A stretch of DNA of 64,000 nucleotides from an uncultured Acetatifactor sp. (GCA_947629645.1 CANREV010000009.1:22827-86826); one strand, 5' to 3'; positions 8,081 to 17,642 are shown, numbered from the stretch's first letter. Translations and numbers: made by a program. Notes: generated by a model not told the origin, from the letters alone.

Positions 8081-9685
8081 ATGGCAGAAATCAATTTAAG
8101 CAAGTATGGCATCACGGGCACTACGGAAGTAGTATATAATCCTTCTTATGAGATGCTGTTTCAGGAAGAGACCAAACCCGGCTTGGAAGGCTATGAGAAA
8201 GGCCAGGTAACGGAGCTTGGCGCGGTGAACGTAATGACAGGAATCTATACAGGACGTTCCCCCAAAGATAAGTATATTGTAATGGACCAGAATTCCAAGG
8301 ATACCGTATGGTGGACTTCCGATGAATACAAGAATGACAATCATCCCATGACGGAGGAGACCTGGGCTGTTGTGAAGGATATCGCTAAGAAAGAGCTCTC
8401 CAACAAGAGACTGTTCGTGGTAGATTCCTTCTGCGGCGCTAACAAGGATACCCGTATGGCTGTCCGTTTTATCGTTGAGGTCGCATGGCAGGCTCACTTC
8501 ATCAAGAATATGTTTATCCAGCCTGCGGAGGAAGACCTGAAAAACTTTGAGCCTGATTTTGTGGTATACAACGCTTCCAAGGCAAAGGTTGAGAACTTCA
8601 AAGAGCTGGGGCTGAATTCCGAAACCTGTGTGGCTTTCAACATCAGCAGCCGCGAGCAGGTTATCATCAATACATGGTACGGCGGAGAGATGAAGAAGGG
8701 TATGTTCTCCATGATGAACTACTATCTGCCTCTGAAGGGCATCGCTTCCATGCACTGTTCCGCAAATACAGATATGAATGGCCAGAATACCGCCATTTTC
8801 TTCGGCCTTTCCGGTACAGGCAAGACCACTTTGTCTACAGACCCTAAGCGTCTGCTGATCGGCGATGATGAGCACGGCTGGGATGACAACGGCGTATTTA
8901 ACTTCGAGGGCGGCTGCTATGCGAAGGTCATCAATCTGGACAAGGATTCCGAGCCTGACATTTACAATGCCATCAAGCGCGATGCGCTGTTGGAGAATGT
9001 TACGGTAGATGCAGACGGTAAGATCGACTTTGACGATAAGAGCGTGACCGAGAATACCCGTGTATCTTATCCGATCAATCATATCAGCAACATTGTACGT
9101 CCCGTTTCTTCCGCGCCCGCAGCAAAGAACGTGATCTTTTTGTCCGCAGACGCATTCGGCGTACTGCCTCCTGTATCTATTCTGACACCCGAGCAGACGC
9201 AGTATTACTTCCTGTCCGGATTTACCGCTAAGCTGGCAGGTACGGAGCGCGGCATTACCGAGCCTACCCCTACTTTCTCCGCCTGCTTCGGTCAGGCATT
9301 CCTGGAGCTGCATCCTACAAAGTACGCGGAGGAACTGGTTAAGAGAATGCAGCAGAGCGGCGCGAAAGCTTATCTGGTAAACACCGGATGGAACGGCACC
9401 GGCAAGCGTATCTCCATCAAGGATACCCGTGGTATCATCGATGCTATCTTAAGCGGCGATATCAACAATGCGCCCACCAAGAAGCTGCCGATCTTTAACT
9501 TTGATATTCCTACGGAACTTGCCGGCGTGGATACCAACATTCTGGATCCCCGTGATACCTATGCAAACGTTGCGGACTGGGAAGCAAAGGCGGATGATCT
9601 GGCAGGCAGATTCATCAAGAATTTTGCAAAATATGAAGGCAACGATGCAGGTAAAGCGCTGGTATCTGCAGGCCCTCAGAAATAA
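8081..9685 (+). CDS. pckA: Phosphoenolpyruvate carboxykinase (ATP)
   Basis: This 534-residue enzyme interconverts oxaloacetate and PEP using ADP/ATP. In fermenting gut Clostridia it commonly works as an anaplerotic, ATP-yielding CO2-fixing step. Diagnostic motifs are the P-loop [11 protein letters not shown], the metal-binding kinase-2 motif IGDDEHGWD, and the substrate motif near [11 protein letters not shown] 8081 ([11 protein letters not shown]) is preferred, with AGAGGT upstream and a start matching homologues; the in-frame ATG at 8036 has no ribosome binding site. It has its own promoter and is closed by the terminator at 9721-9763. Confidence 0.95.
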   Translation: MAEINLSKYGITGTTEVVYNPSYEMLFQEETKPGLEGYEKGQVTELGAVNVMTGIYTGRSPKDKYIVMDQNSKDTVWWTSDEYKNDNHPMTEETWAVVKDIAKKELSNKRLFVVDSFCGANKDTRMAVRFIVEVAWQAHFIKNMFIQPAEEDLKNFEPDFVVYNASKAKVENFKELGLNSETCVAFNISSREQVIINTWYGGEMKKGMFSMMNYYLPLKGIASMHCSANTDMNGQNTAIFFGLSGTGKTTLSTDPKRLLIGDDEHGWDDNGVFNFEGGCYAKVINLDKDSEPDIYNAIKRDALLENVTVDADGKIDFDDKSVTENTRVSYPINHISNIVRPVSSAPAAKNVIFLSADAFGVLPPVSILTPEQTQYYFLSGFTAKLAGTERGITEPTPTFSACFGQAFLELHPTKYAEELVKRMQQSGAKAYLVNTGWNGTGKRISIKDTRGIIDAILSGDINNAPTKKLPIFNFDIPTELAGVDTNILDPRDTYANVADWEAKADDLAGRFIKNFAKYEGNDAGKALVSAGPQK

Positions 9686-9720
9686 GAGGAAAGAGAGCAT
9701 TCATTAATTTATTTATTAAT

Positions 9721-9763
9721 CCATAAAAAACAGGCTTCCTAAGTGGAAGCCTGTTTTTTATGG
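9721..9763. terminator. Bidirectional terminator between pckA and the lipoprotein gene
   Basis: A perfect 19-bp inverted repeat (9721-9739 with 9745-9763) around a 5-base loop. The GC core (CAGGCTTCC/GGAAGCCTG) is flanked by six A on one side and six T on the other, so it can stop transcription from both directions between the convergent genes. Confidence 0.92.
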
Positions 9764-9782
9764 ATTGAATGATCCGCGCAAA

Positions 9783-10277
9783 TTATTCGTTTGCGACATC
9801 GCCGCTGTAGATCTCGGAACCGTCTGAAGTGAGGAACTTAAAACGAACGCCGTCCAGCTTGATGCTGTACTCGCTCTCAAAAGAAGAGAACAGATCCTTC
9901 ATCTGAGATTCATTCTCCTCGATCACGGGACCGAAAGCTGCATCCAGAGCATCTGCCGTCAGGCTGCTGTAATCGGTGCCATCGGGAAGATAATACTCAT
10001 ATACGAACCAATTGCCGTCTGCGTTGAGCTTAACGGACATTCCGGTGGAAGCCAGCGCGGAGTTGGTGCTGTCCTCAGCCGCTTTTGCATCGTCTGTTGT
10101 GAGCCAGTCAGCCAGGCTCATGGAATCTGAATCCTGAGCTGCAGAACTGGAGGATTCGGTGACAGCGCTGCCGGAACCGGATGCGGAAGAGCTGCCTGTG
10201 TTATCTTTGGATCCGCATGCTGCAAAGGTCAAAACAGCGGTAGTTGCGAGTGCCAGTGCAAATAATTTTTTCTTCAT
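9783..10277 (-). CDS. Small lipoprotein of unknown function
   Basis: The 164-residue product has a lipoprotein signal peptide (MKKKLFALALATTAVLTFAAC) whose lipobox places the lipidated Cys at residue 21. A Ser/Gly-rich linker of ~25 residues follows. The ~110-residue globular domain (SLADWLTTDDAK... WFVYEYYLPDGTDY... IKLDGVRFKFLTSDG) resembles the uncharacterised DUF4854 lipoproteins of Lachnospiraceae as I remember them; I cannot confirm this. It would face the outer side of the membrane. The start has AGGAGAGGG upstream, and a promoter lies at 10324-10352. Confidence 0.78.
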   Translation of the reverse strand: MKKKLFALALATTAVLTFAACGSKDNTGSSSASGSGSAVTESSSSAAQDSDSMSLADWLTTDDAKAAEDSTNSALASTGMSVKLNADGNWFVYEYYLPDGTDYSSLTADALDAAFGPVIEENESQMKDLFSSFESEYSIKLDGVRFKFLTSDGSEIYSGDVANE

Positions 10278-10323
10278 AATTTCCCTCTCCTAACAATGAA
10301 ATATGTTTTAAACAACAATGAGA

Positions 10324-10352
10324 ATGATACTACGCTTTTTTTGAAATATCAA
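10324..10352 (-). promoter_or_regulatory. Promoter of the lipoprotein gene
   Basis: Read on the minus strand: TTGATA (10347-10352), a 17-base spacer and TATCAT (10324-10329). It is placed ~47 bases before the lipoprotein start. Confidence 0.5.
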
Positions 10353-10396
10353 TATGCAAAATCACCAAATTAGCGTGAACAAACCAAAAATTGCTG

Positions 10397-10424
10397 TTGT
10401 ATTTTACTATATATTTGGTATAAT
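10397..10424 (+). promoter_or_regulatory. Promoter of the 6S RNA gene
   Basis: TTGTAT (10397-10402), a 16-base spacer and TATAAT (10419-10424). The predicted start near 10431 coincides with the 5' end of the 6S RNA terminal stem. Confidence 0.7.
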
Positions 10425-10435
10425 AAAAATAACCT

Positions 10436-10614
10436 GAGATGCGCGATTACTCCTGTTTATTTTTGAACCTACATTTACTTTAAACGGGATTCCTATATTG
10501 TCAGGCGGCTGTCAAGCCCTCACTTGCATGCAAGGATTGGAAGGGAAGGCAAAAGTCTGATTGCGGTAACCCACCTAGCGCTGCTAGGAGTCAAAAGACA
10601 GGGGGCGGCATTTC
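10436..10614 (+). ncRNA. ssrS: 6S RNA
   Basis: 6S RNA binds the housekeeping RNA polymerase holoenzyme by imitating an open promoter and dampens transcription in stationary phase. The ~180-base region has no ORF and fits the family. Its ends pair as a closing stem (GAGATGC at 10436-10442 with GCATTTC at 10608-10614). Internal segments such as ACCTACATTT...GGGATTCCTATATTG and GCGGTAACCCACCTA look like those I recall from clostridial 6S RNAs. A consensus promoter lies exactly upstream and an intrinsic terminator ~25 bases downstream. The family call rests on structure, length and recalled sequence, not on a covariance-model search. Confidence 0.72.
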
Positions 10615-10636
10615 GGGGGAACATTAACAGAAGAGG

Positions 10637-10663
10637 AGAGCAGTCCGCAGGGGCTGCTCTTTT
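10637..10663 (+). terminator. Terminator of the 6S RNA transcript
   Basis: AGAGCAGTCC (10637-10646) pairs with GGGCTGCTCT (10651-10660), a 10-bp stem with one G-U pair around loop GCAG, and runs into TTTT. Confidence 0.85.
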
Positions 10664-10758
10664 AAAGTAACGTTCAAATTCCGCGAGGACAAAGATAAAT
10701 ATCGGAGCGCGGTGCGGAATATACATAGATACATAAGAAAAAGGCTGCCGGTGGCGGC

Positions 10759-12732
10759 ATGGCAGGGAGAAGAGTATTGAACAGAGAACGTAACAATTTA
10801 AACAGGTCCCAGAGGATGCAGCTGAAAGCATTTATCTGTTTACTTGGTTTGATACTGCTGATGCTTCTGCTCTTTGGGAAACTGGTTTCTCTGATTGCGG
10901 ACAGAACGGGAGAACCTGAGAGGGAACTTAAGTCGCAGCCGCAGCCGACCCATGTTCCGACAGTGGAGGTGCTCACCAATGTGTGGATACTGGATGCGGG
11001 AGAAGAAGAATTGGCGATTTTTCGCGATGGAGAGCGGGAGACATATCCCTACGGCCTGTTTTCGCCGGAACTTTCCATGCGTGAGCAGATCGCGGATGTA
11101 GTTTTGACGGATGGAGCGGTGACGAATGTTTTTGTCAAGACGGATAAGATCAATGGAAAGATCTTAAGCGCCAACGATACGGCGATCGAAGTGGAAGGCT
11201 ATGGCAGGATCCCTTTGGAGGCGGACTATAAAGGATACCGTCTCTATGACGAGATGGCGATGTGCACAGTAAAGGATATCTGCTTTGGATATGATTTTAC
11301 CGATATCGTACTGGATGAGGGAAGTGTGTGCGGTATCCTGTTGGCCAGAGAGGAGGCTATGAAATATATCCGCGTGCTGCTCAAGGGAACAGATTACGAG
11401 GGCAGCTTCCATGAGCGGCTCGTTGTCACTTCGGATACGGGATTTACCGTCACATACGGCGCTTACGAGGCGCCTGTGACGGAAAATTACAAGGCCGGGG
11501 AAGAGGTCGTTATAGAGCGTGACAGCGATTATTTCACAGAAAGCAGAATCAGGATACAGCCGGATGTGCTTACTGGGAAACTGACGCTGTGCAACGTAGG
11601 CAGAAGCCAAGGGATCCAAGGAATCCAGGGGATCCAGGGGATCCAAAGGATCCCCTCTTATCGGGGATCTTTGGAACTGCTCAACACAAAAGACGGCATC
11701 GTAGTCATTAATGAAGTGCTGTTAGAAGAATATCTATACAGCGTGGTACCCAGTGAGATGCCGGCTAAATATCCGGACGAAGCGCTGCAGGCACAGGCAA
11801 TCTGCGCAAGGACGTACGCTTACGGCCATATGGAGCATGCCGGTTATCCCCAGTATGGCGCCCATGTGGACGACAGCACATCCTATCAGGTTTATAACAA
11901 TATACTGGAGCAGGAGAGTACCAGCAGGGCGGTGAAGGAGACTTATGGACAGCTTCTTAAGACGGCCAAGGGGGAAACGGCGGGCACCTACTATTACTCT
12001 ACTTCCTGCGGTATCGGCACGGAGGCTGCCGTCTGGAAAACGCAGGAGGCGGCTTCCATAGATTATCTGAGTGTCAGGCGGCTCAATCCTGAGGGGGCGG
12101 ACCTGGGCGGTTATCTGCAGGACGAAGATCATTTCGCGGAGTTTATTCAGGGAAAGGATCCCACCGATTTTGAGGCTGATGAGGGCTGGTATCGCTGGAC
12201 TTATGAAGTGGAAACACTGGACCGGGACCACATGCTGGAGGCATTGCAGAAGCGGTATGAGGCCAACAGCCAGCTGGTCCTGACGTTATCGGACGGAGAG
12301 TATGTAAGCAGGCCGATCAAAGAGCTTAAGGCTGTCACAGATATTTATATCGACAAACGGGGCGTTGGCGGCGTGGCGGATGAATTGATCATCGAGACGA
12401 AAGGAGACACTTACAAAGTGATCTCCGAACACAATATACGGTATGTGCTGTGCGATGGAAAAAGCAAAGTGCAGAGACAGGATGGGAGCAGGGTGGATAC
12501 CCCCAGCCTTCTGCCCAGTGGATTTTTTGTGATAACAACTGGAAAAGACAAGGGAAATGTGGTAGGATATAGCTTGGTCGGCGGCGGGTTCGGCCACGGA
12601 GTGGGAATGAGCCAGAACGGCGCCAAAGAAATGGCCAAAAGAGGTTATAGCGCACAGGACATTTTGTTTTACTTTTATGACGGATGTTATCTGGAAAATA
12701 TTTATGACTCGGAGGAAGACAGTGATTCATAA
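10759..12732 (+). CDS. SpoIID/LytB-domain membrane protein
   Basis: This 657-residue protein has an N-terminal membrane segment (residues ~24-46), a ~230-residue extracellular region, then a SpoIID/LytB domain. The domain signature is INEVLLEEYLYSVVPSEMP...ALQAQAICARTYA, and the C-terminal part reads GFGHGVGMSQNGAKEMAKRGYS. SpoIID is the lytic transglycosylase that cuts glycan strands during engulfment. The protein is about twice the length of B. subtilis SpoIID, so it may be a vegetative or lineage-specific paralogue. A short in-frame 9-bp tandem repeat encodes GIQ units (11608-11654). The next gene starts inside its last codons, so translation is coupled. The ribosome binding site is weak. 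Confidence 0.85.
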   Translation: MAGRRVLNRERNNLNRSQRMQLKAFICLLGLILLMLLLFGKLVSLIADRTGEPERELKSQPQPTHVPTVEVLTNVWILDAGEEELAIFRDGERETYPYGLFSPELSMREQIADVVLTDGAVTNVFVKTDKINGKILSANDTAIEVEGYGRIPLEADYKGYRLYDEMAMCTVKDICFGYDFTDIVLDEGSVCGILLAREEAMKYIRVLLKGTDYEGSFHERLVVTSDTGFTVTYGAYEAPVTENYKAGEEVVIERDSDYFTESRIRIQPDVLTGKLTLCNVGRSQGIQGIQGIQGIQRIPSYRGSLELLNTKDGIVVINEVLLEEYLYSVVPSEMPAKYPDEALQAQAICARTYAYGHMEHAGYPQYGAHVDDSTSYQVYNNILEQESTSRAVKETYGQLLKTAKGETAGTYYYSTSCGIGTEAAVWKTQEAASIDYLSVRRLNPEGADLGGYLQDEDHFAEFIQGKDPTDFEADEGWYRWTYEVETLDRDHMLEALQKRYEANSQLVLTLSDGEYVSRPIKELKAVTDIYIDKRGVGGVADELIIETKGDTYKVISEHNIRYVLCDGKSKVQRQDGSRVDTPSLLPSGFFVITTGKDKGNVVGYSLVGGGFGHGVGMSQNGAKEMAKRGYSAQDILFYFYDGCYLENIYDSEEDSDS

Positions 12733-13585
12733 AGCGTATGTGATTGCAAAGGATTTTGCCGCTCAGATGAAAAAACAGGATATCAGCGCGTACGCCGCGA
12801 GCATTGCGTTTTTTTTCTTTTTGTCGCTGGTGCCCATGCTGATTCTGATCTGTACGATCATACCTTATACACCGCTTACGGAAGAAAATCTGGTAACGGC
12901 GGTGACGGATATCACGCCGGACAGGGTGGATCCTCTGGCGGAGAGTCTGATTGCGGATGTGTATGACAAGTCCGCAGGCATTCTCTCCATCGCGGCGTTT
13001 GCTACGATCTGGTCTGCGGCGAAAGGCGTGATGGCGCTGATGCAGGGGTTAAACGCCATAAACGGAGTGGAGGAGGAGCGCAATTATTTCGTGGTCCGCA
13101 TCATCGCTTCTTTTTATACGCTGATCATGCTGCTCATCGTTTTGTTATCCCTGTTTTTGATGGTGTTTGGCAACCAGCTGGTGAATCTCGCGCTGCACAG
13201 AATCCCGCAGCTGGAGCGGATCGTATCTTTTGCAATGAATTTCCGTTTTATTCTTGTGTGGCTTATTTTGACTTTACTGTTTACGGTGATCTACACTTAT
13301 GTTCCCGATGTGAAGCTGTCTTTCCGGGAACAGATCCCCGGAGCGTTGTTTGCGTCTGTGGTCTGGAGCGTATTTTCCTGGGGGTTCTCCATGTATGTCA
13401 ATTTTGGAAACGCTTACGGCATCTACGGAAGCCTTGCCATTATTATTATTGTGCTCTTATGGATGTATTTCTGTATGTATATCATTGTGCTGGGCGCGTA
13501 TTTGAACCGCTATTTCAGGCCGGTGAACATCGTCCTGACGAAACGCCGCAGAAAAAATCCTACAGCGCCGCAGAAAAAATCCTGA
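12722..13585 (+). CDS. YihY/virulence-factor BrkB family membrane protein
   Basis: About 287 residues with six predicted membrane spans. The N-terminal AYAASIAFFFFLSLVPML and the mid-segment ATIWSAAKGVMALMQGLNAINGVEE are typical of the UPF0761/YihY family, whose biochemical role is not settled. I place the start at GTG 12722, because GGAGG lies six bases before it inside the preceding gene. The longer frame from ATG 12677 has no site. The 11-bp overlap with the SpoIID-like gene indicates a two-gene operon. The C-terminus is Lys/Arg-rich and cytoplasmic. Confidence 0.85.
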   Translation: MIHKAYVIAKDFAAQMKKQDISAYAASIAFFFFLSLVPMLILICTIIPYTPLTEENLVTAVTDITPDRVDPLAESLIADVYDKSAGILSIAAFATIWSAAKGVMALMQGLNAINGVEEERNYFVVRIIASFYTLIMLLIVLLSLFLMVFGNQLVNLALHRIPQLERIVSFAMNFRFILVWLILTLLFTVIYTYVPDVKLSFREQIPGALFASVVWSVFSWGFSMYVNFGNAYGIYGSLAIIIIVLLWMYFCMYIIVLGAYLNRYFRPVNIVLTKRRRKNPTAPQKKS

Positions 13586-13592
13586 CATGTGC

Positions 13593-13621
13593 TTGACATT
13601 TAAAAAAGAACTCTTTATCAT
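13593..13621 (+). promoter_or_regulatory. pheST promoter
   Basis: Consensus TTGACA (13593-13598), a 17-base spacer and TATCAT (13616-13621). The start is expected near 13628, just before the T-box leader. Confidence 0.8.
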
Positions 13622-13627
13622 TAGAAA

Positions 13628-13958
13628 TTAGTTAAGAAAAAAGCGTAGAAGGTGAACAGTAGGAGTTTATTCCCTTACAGAGAGAGGAAGCCGCTGGCTG
13701 CAAGCTGCCTCAGGTTCAGATAAACTTTGAATTTCCCACCTGAGCTGCTTTGATGAAAACATCCGATATGGCTGATCGGTATGATCCGCCTATGCTGTGA
13801 GCGGGCGTTGACGCGCGGCAGAAAGTAAAAAGGTATCGGAGCGTCAGTAGTTTGAGCCGTGAGCGCACGTTATGCGCGATAAGAGCCTTGTAAAGGAATT
13901 TGGGTGGTACCGCGGAAATGATTTCGTCCCATGCACGGTGAGCGTGCATGGGATTTTT
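13628..13958 (+). promoter_or_regulatory. T-box riboswitch, tRNA-Phe responsive
   Basis: The leader holds Stem I (from ~13650), the T-box sequence GGGTGGTACCGCGG at 13902-13915 and a terminator with arms TCCCATGCAC (13927-13936) and GTGCATGGGA (13944-13953) plus TTTTT. Uncharged tRNA pairs with the specifier codon and the T-box to favour the antiterminator. The most likely specifier is TTC (Phe) in the GAATTTCCCACC segment, ahead of CTGAG as is usual for Stem I. This agrees with the downstream pheS-pheT genes. Confidence 0.93.
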
Positions 13959-14019
13959 ATATATGCGGTATCTAAGGCGCGGTGATTTTCGCATTTACTA
14001 AATGAATGGAGGATATTTT

Positions 14020-15051
14020 ATGAACGACAGGTTAACGACCATCAGACAGGAGATCCTGGACGGGATCGAGCAGCATGCCGGCACAAGGGCGTCCGCTTTT
14101 GAGCTGCGCAAGCAGTTTCTGGATTCCAAAACAGGCAAGATCGGCCAGCTGATGAAGGAAATGAAGAGTATCGCGCCGGAGGAACGGGCCGGGTTCGGCA
14201 AAAGTGTAAACGAGTTGAAAGAGTGGGCCCAGCAGAAGTTTGTGGAACTGGACGAAAAGCTGAAGGCGAGAGAACTGGAACGCAGATATGAGTCGGAGAA
14301 GATCGATGTCACTATGCCGGAAAAGGGAACAGAGACAGGAAATCTGCATCCTATCACCCAGATGAGAAACCAGCTGATCGATGTGTTTTCCGGTATGGGA
14401 TTCGAGGTGTATGAAGGCACTGAGATCGAGACCGATTATTATAACTTTACGGCGCTGAACACGCCAAAGGACCATCCCGCCCGCGATATGCAGGATACGT
14501 TTTATCTCTCGCCTGAGTTCCTTCTGCGTACCCAGACTTCCGCGGGGCAGATCCATGTGATGGAGAGCAAAAAACCTCCCATCAAGATCCTGTCGCCCGG
14601 AAAGGTGTTCCGCTCTGACGATGATGCGACCCATTCTCCCATGTTTACGCAGATGGAAGGACTGGTGGTGGATAAAAAGATCACTCTCTGCGATCTGAAG
14701 GGCATGCTGGACATGTTCGTGCGGAAAATATACGGGGAGGGTACCACAACACGGCTTCGTCCCTCCTATTTCCCTTTTACGGAGCCTTCCGTGGAGGTGG
14801 ATGTAAGCTGCTTTGAGTGCGGCGGCAGGGGCTGCAAACTGTGCAAGGGCACAGGGTGGATTGAGATCCTTGGAGCGGGTATCGTCAACAGGAAGGTTTT
14901 GGCAAACTGCGGCATCGATCCGGATGAATACAGCGGGCTGGCTTTCGGCATCGGTATCGAGCGCACCGCCATGCTCAAGTACGGCATCAACAATATCAAG
15001 CTGCTGTTTGAGTCGGATCTTCGTGTGCTGAGGCAGATTAATGACAATTAA
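14020..15051 (+). CDS. pheS: Phenylalanyl-tRNA synthetase alpha subunit
   Basis: This 343-residue catalytic subunit of the PheRS heterotetramer charges tRNA-Phe. An N-terminal coiled-coil arm (residues ~1-90) precedes the class II core. Motif 2 lies near [15 protein letters not shown]...[13 protein letters not shown], and motif 3 reads [18 protein letters not shown]. The Cys-rich stretch [17 protein letters not shown] is the normal bacterial PheS insertion. ATG 14020 is preferred to the in-frame ATG 14002 because GGAGG lies seven bases before it. It is controlled by the T-box leader and is followed by pheT after 25 bp. Confidence 0.96.
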   Translation: MNDRLTTIRQEILDGIEQHAGTRASAFELRKQFLDSKTGKIGQLMKEMKSIAPEERAGFGKSVNELKEWAQQKFVELDEKLKARELERRYESEKIDVTMPEKGTETGNLHPITQMRNQLIDVFSGMGFEVYEGTEIETDYYNFTALNTPKDHPARDMQDTFYLSPEFLLRTQTSAGQIHVMESKKPPIKILSPGKVFRSDDDATHSPMFTQMEGLVVDKKITLCDLKGMLDMFVRKIYGEGTTTRLRPSYFPFTEPSVEVDVSCFECGGRGCKLCKGTGWIEILGAGIVNRKVLANCGIDPDEYSGLAFGIGIERTAMLKYGINNIKLLFESDLRVLRQINDN

Positions 15052-15076
15052 AATGTGAGGTAAATGGAGGAAGAAT

Positions 15077-17497
15077 ATGTTAGTACCGTTAAGTTGGTTA
15101 AAAGAGTATGTAGAGATAGACATTACGCCACAGGAGCTGGAAAAAAAGCTGTTTTCCTGCGGCTTGGAAGTGGAAGAACTGACAGAAGTGGGAAAGAATA
15201 TCAGCAACGTGGCTGTCGGGCTGGTGGAATCCTGCGATCCCATCCCCGATACCCACCTGAGCGTGTGCAGGGTGAACGTTGGAGATAAGGGCTCTTTCCA
15301 GATCTGCTGCGGCGCGGACAATGTAAAGGCGGGATGTAAATTCCCCGTGGCGCTGGTGGGCGCTACCGTTTACATGACGGCTAAAGACCACAAGACTGTG
15401 GAAGGGGTCATGACGATCAAAAAAGGAAAACTCAGGGGCTATGAATCCGAGGGCATGCTCTGTTCCGGCGTGGAGCTGGGCGTTAGCGAAAGCATGTTCC
15501 CCGGAGCGGGCTACAACGGACTTTTATTGCTTCCGGATGACGCTCCCATAGGTGCGGATGTGAAGCCTCTTTTAGGTTTGGATGATTGGATTTTTGATAT
15601 TTCCATTACCGCCAACAGGCCGGACTGCCAGAGTATTCTGGGGATTGCAAGAGAGGTGGCGGCGGTCTGTGACAGGGAATTGAAGATGCCCTCCTTTAAA
15701 TATACTGAGACACAGACGCCCAAAGAAGGGTTTAGCGTCACGGTGGAGGCGCCTGAGCTCTGCCCCAGATATATAGGCCATTATGTCCATGACGTAAAGA
15801 TCGGAGAATCCCCCTTGTGGATGAAGCGCCGTCTGGCGCTTGTGGGGCAGGAGCCGATCTCCAACATCGTGGATATTACGAATTATGTGCTGCTGGAGAT
15901 GGGGCAGCCTATGCACGCATTCGACTGCGATTATCTGGAAGGCAACGCGATCAGAGTAAGGCGGGCCGCCGAAGGAGAAAAGCTGGTGACTCTGGATGGT
16001 CAGGAGTATGTTTTGCATCCTGACAATCTGGTGATCTGCGATGGCGTGAAGCCTGTGGCGCTGGCGGGCGTTATGGGCGGTTTGAATTCTGAGATCAGGG
16101 ACACTACGGCGGAGGTCATGTTTGAGGCCGCAAAGTTTATGCGCGATAACATCAGAAAGACTTCCCGGGCGCTGGGCAAGCGGACGGATGCCAGCGCACG
16201 GTATGAAAAGGGCGTGGATGAATATACTACGGTACAGGCTATGAAACGTGCGCTGCATCTTGTGGAAGAGTTAGGATGCGGAAAAATCTCCTGCACCCAT
16301 GTGGATGTAAACACCGGCAATTCCGTGGAGCCGAGGACAATGCAGGTGAGCGTGGCAAAGGTAAACGATGTGCTGGGTATCAGGGTGCCGGATGAGGAAA
16401 TCTTAAAAATTATGAAGAATCTGCAGTTTTCTCCCGTCCTTTCAGGGGATGAGCTGACGCTTCAGGTGCCTGCTTACCGGGAGGATATGGAGTCTTATCC
16501 GGATGTGGCGGAGGAAGTCATAAGGATGTATGGTTACGATCATCTGATTCCCGCATTTTTGCCGGAGGCAAAGGTGACTATGGGCGGCCTGAACCGGAGT
16601 CAGAAAAGGGAACTGAAGTTAAAGAGGGCTCTCTGCGCATCGGGCGCCTATGAGTGTATCCATTATTCCTTCTTTTCCCCTTCGGACCTGGAGCTGATCA
16701 GGCTGCCGCAAGAGGACGCTCTCAGAAATGCGATACGTATTTTAAATCCCATCAATGAGGAGTTGTCTTTGATGCGCACCACACTGGTTCCTTCCATGCT
16801 GGGCGCCATTGCGAGGAATCAGAAAAAGGGCAATCTGGAAGGGAGGCTTTTTGAGGTCGGAAGGATCTTTTTGCCCAGGGAACTGCCTTTGAAAGATTAT
16901 CCGGATGAGAGAGAGACGCTCTGTATCGGCATTTTTGGAGAGCAGGAAAATTTCTTTACTTTGAAGGGACTGGCCCAAAAGGCGGCTCAGGCGCTGTTTG
17001 TGACCTTTGATTACGCGCCGGTGAAAAAAACGTTTCTGCATCCTTATCAGGCTGCTTCCATCTCCTGCGAGGGAAAAGAGATCGGCTGTCTGGGGAAAGT
17101 GGCATACGAGGTGGCGGAAGAACTGGACCTGAGGACAGATGCTTATATTCTGGAGCTGGATCTGGAGATGCTTCTTACCTCCTGGGACAGAGAGGCCGCG
17201 TTTACTCCGCTGCCGAAGTTCCCCGTAGAGAGCAGGGATCTGGCTCTTGTGATGGATAAAAAGATCAGCTGCGGGGAAGTGGAGGACGTCATTCGCAGGT
17301 CCTGTTCCCACATACAGGATATCAGACTGTTTGACGTCTACGAGGGAGGACAGATCCCGGAGGATAAGCGCAGCATGGCTTTCACTGTCAGCTTTGTGGC
17401 GGGGGAGGAAGCTTTTGAACAGGATTCTGTGGACCGGTTTGTGAAGAAGATCTTAAAGAACCTGAAAAATCAGTTGGATATTGAGCTGAGGAGTTAA
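15077..17497 (+). CDS. pheT: Phenylalanyl-tRNA synthetase beta subunit
   Basis: 806 residues, the usual bacterial length. The domain order is as expected: tRNA-binding EMAP-like domain (residues ~40-150), B3/B4 editing region (~210-400, with GQPMHAFDCD), B5 domain (~410-480), class II-like catalytic fold, and a C-terminal ferredoxin-fold anticodon-binding domain (FPVESRDLALVMDKKISCGEVEDVIR). The subunit clears misacylated Tyr-tRNA-Phe and helps recognise tRNA. GGAGG sits six bases before the ATG. A hairpin-rich insert separates it from the next gene. Confidence 0.96.
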   Translation: MLVPLSWLKEYVEIDITPQELEKKLFSCGLEVEELTEVGKNISNVAVGLVESCDPIPDTHLSVCRVNVGDKGSFQICCGADNVKAGCKFPVALVGATVYMTAKDHKTVEGVMTIKKGKLRGYESEGMLCSGVELGVSESMFPGAGYNGLLLLPDDAPIGADVKPLLGLDDWIFDISITANRPDCQSILGIAREVAAVCDRELKMPSFKYTETQTPKEGFSVTVEAPELCPRYIGHYVHDVKIGESPLWMKRRLALVGQEPISNIVDITNYVLLEMGQPMHAFDCDYLEGNAIRVRRAAEGEKLVTLDGQEYVLHPDNLVICDGVKPVALAGVMGGLNSEIRDTTAEVMFEAAKFMRDNIRKTSRALGKRTDASARYEKGVDEYTTVQAMKRALHLVEELGCGKISCTHVDVNTGNSVEPRTMQVSVAKVNDVLGIRVPDEEILKIMKNLQFSPVLSGDELTLQVPAYREDMESYPDVAEEVIRMYGYDHLIPAFLPEAKVTMGGLNRSQKRELKLKRALCASGAYECIHYSFFSPSDLELIRLPQEDALRNAIRILNPINEELSLMRTTLVPSMLGAIARNQKKGNLEGRLFEVGRIFLPRELPLKDYPDERETLCIGIFGEQENFFTLKGLAQKAAQALFVTFDYAPVKKTFLHPYQAASISCEGKEIGCLGKVAYEVAEELDLRTDAYILELDLEMLLTSWDREAAFTPLPKFPVESRDLALVMDKKISCGEVEDVIRRSCSHIQDIRLFDVYEGGQIPEDKRSMAFTVSFVAGEEAFEQDSVDRFVKKILKNLKNQLDIELRS

Positions 17498-17506
17498 TGG
17501 AGGTTA

Positions 17507-17640
17507 ATGTGAAAAATCACACTGATGTGCTGATTTTTCACACGGGAGTTTGTGCCGGAGCGTCACAAACTCCCCTGATGGCAGACGCGAATTTGAGATT
17601 CGCGCCGCCCCGTCGCGAGAACGCTCCGGAATGGAGGTTA
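17507..17640 (+). repeat. 134-bp structured insert, repeat-element candidate
   Basis: The segment is bounded by the direct repeat AATGGAGGTTA (17496-17506 and 17630-17640), so it looks inserted at a ribosome binding site that was then duplicated. It holds hairpins GTGAAAAATCA/TGATTTTTCAC (17509-17541), GGGAGTTTGTG/CACAAACTCCC (17544-17574) and CGCGAAT/ATTCGCG (17586-17604). The loop of the second hairpin (CCGGAGCGT, 17555-17563) is complementary to ACGCTCCGG at 17621-17629. It has no convincing gene. I recall similar translated fragments (HTGVCAGASQTPL) scattered through Lachnospiraceae genomes, which would make it a REP- or MITE-like family. Confidence 0.6.
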
Positions 17641-17642
17641 GT

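Noticed and set aside
8096..9313. 405-codon minus-strand frame opposite pckA
   Set aside because: A codon-bias shadow of pckA with no recognisable protein.
14032..15321. 429-codon minus-strand frame opposite pheS/pheT
   Set aside because: It spans the ends of two real genes on the other strand and has no domain signature.
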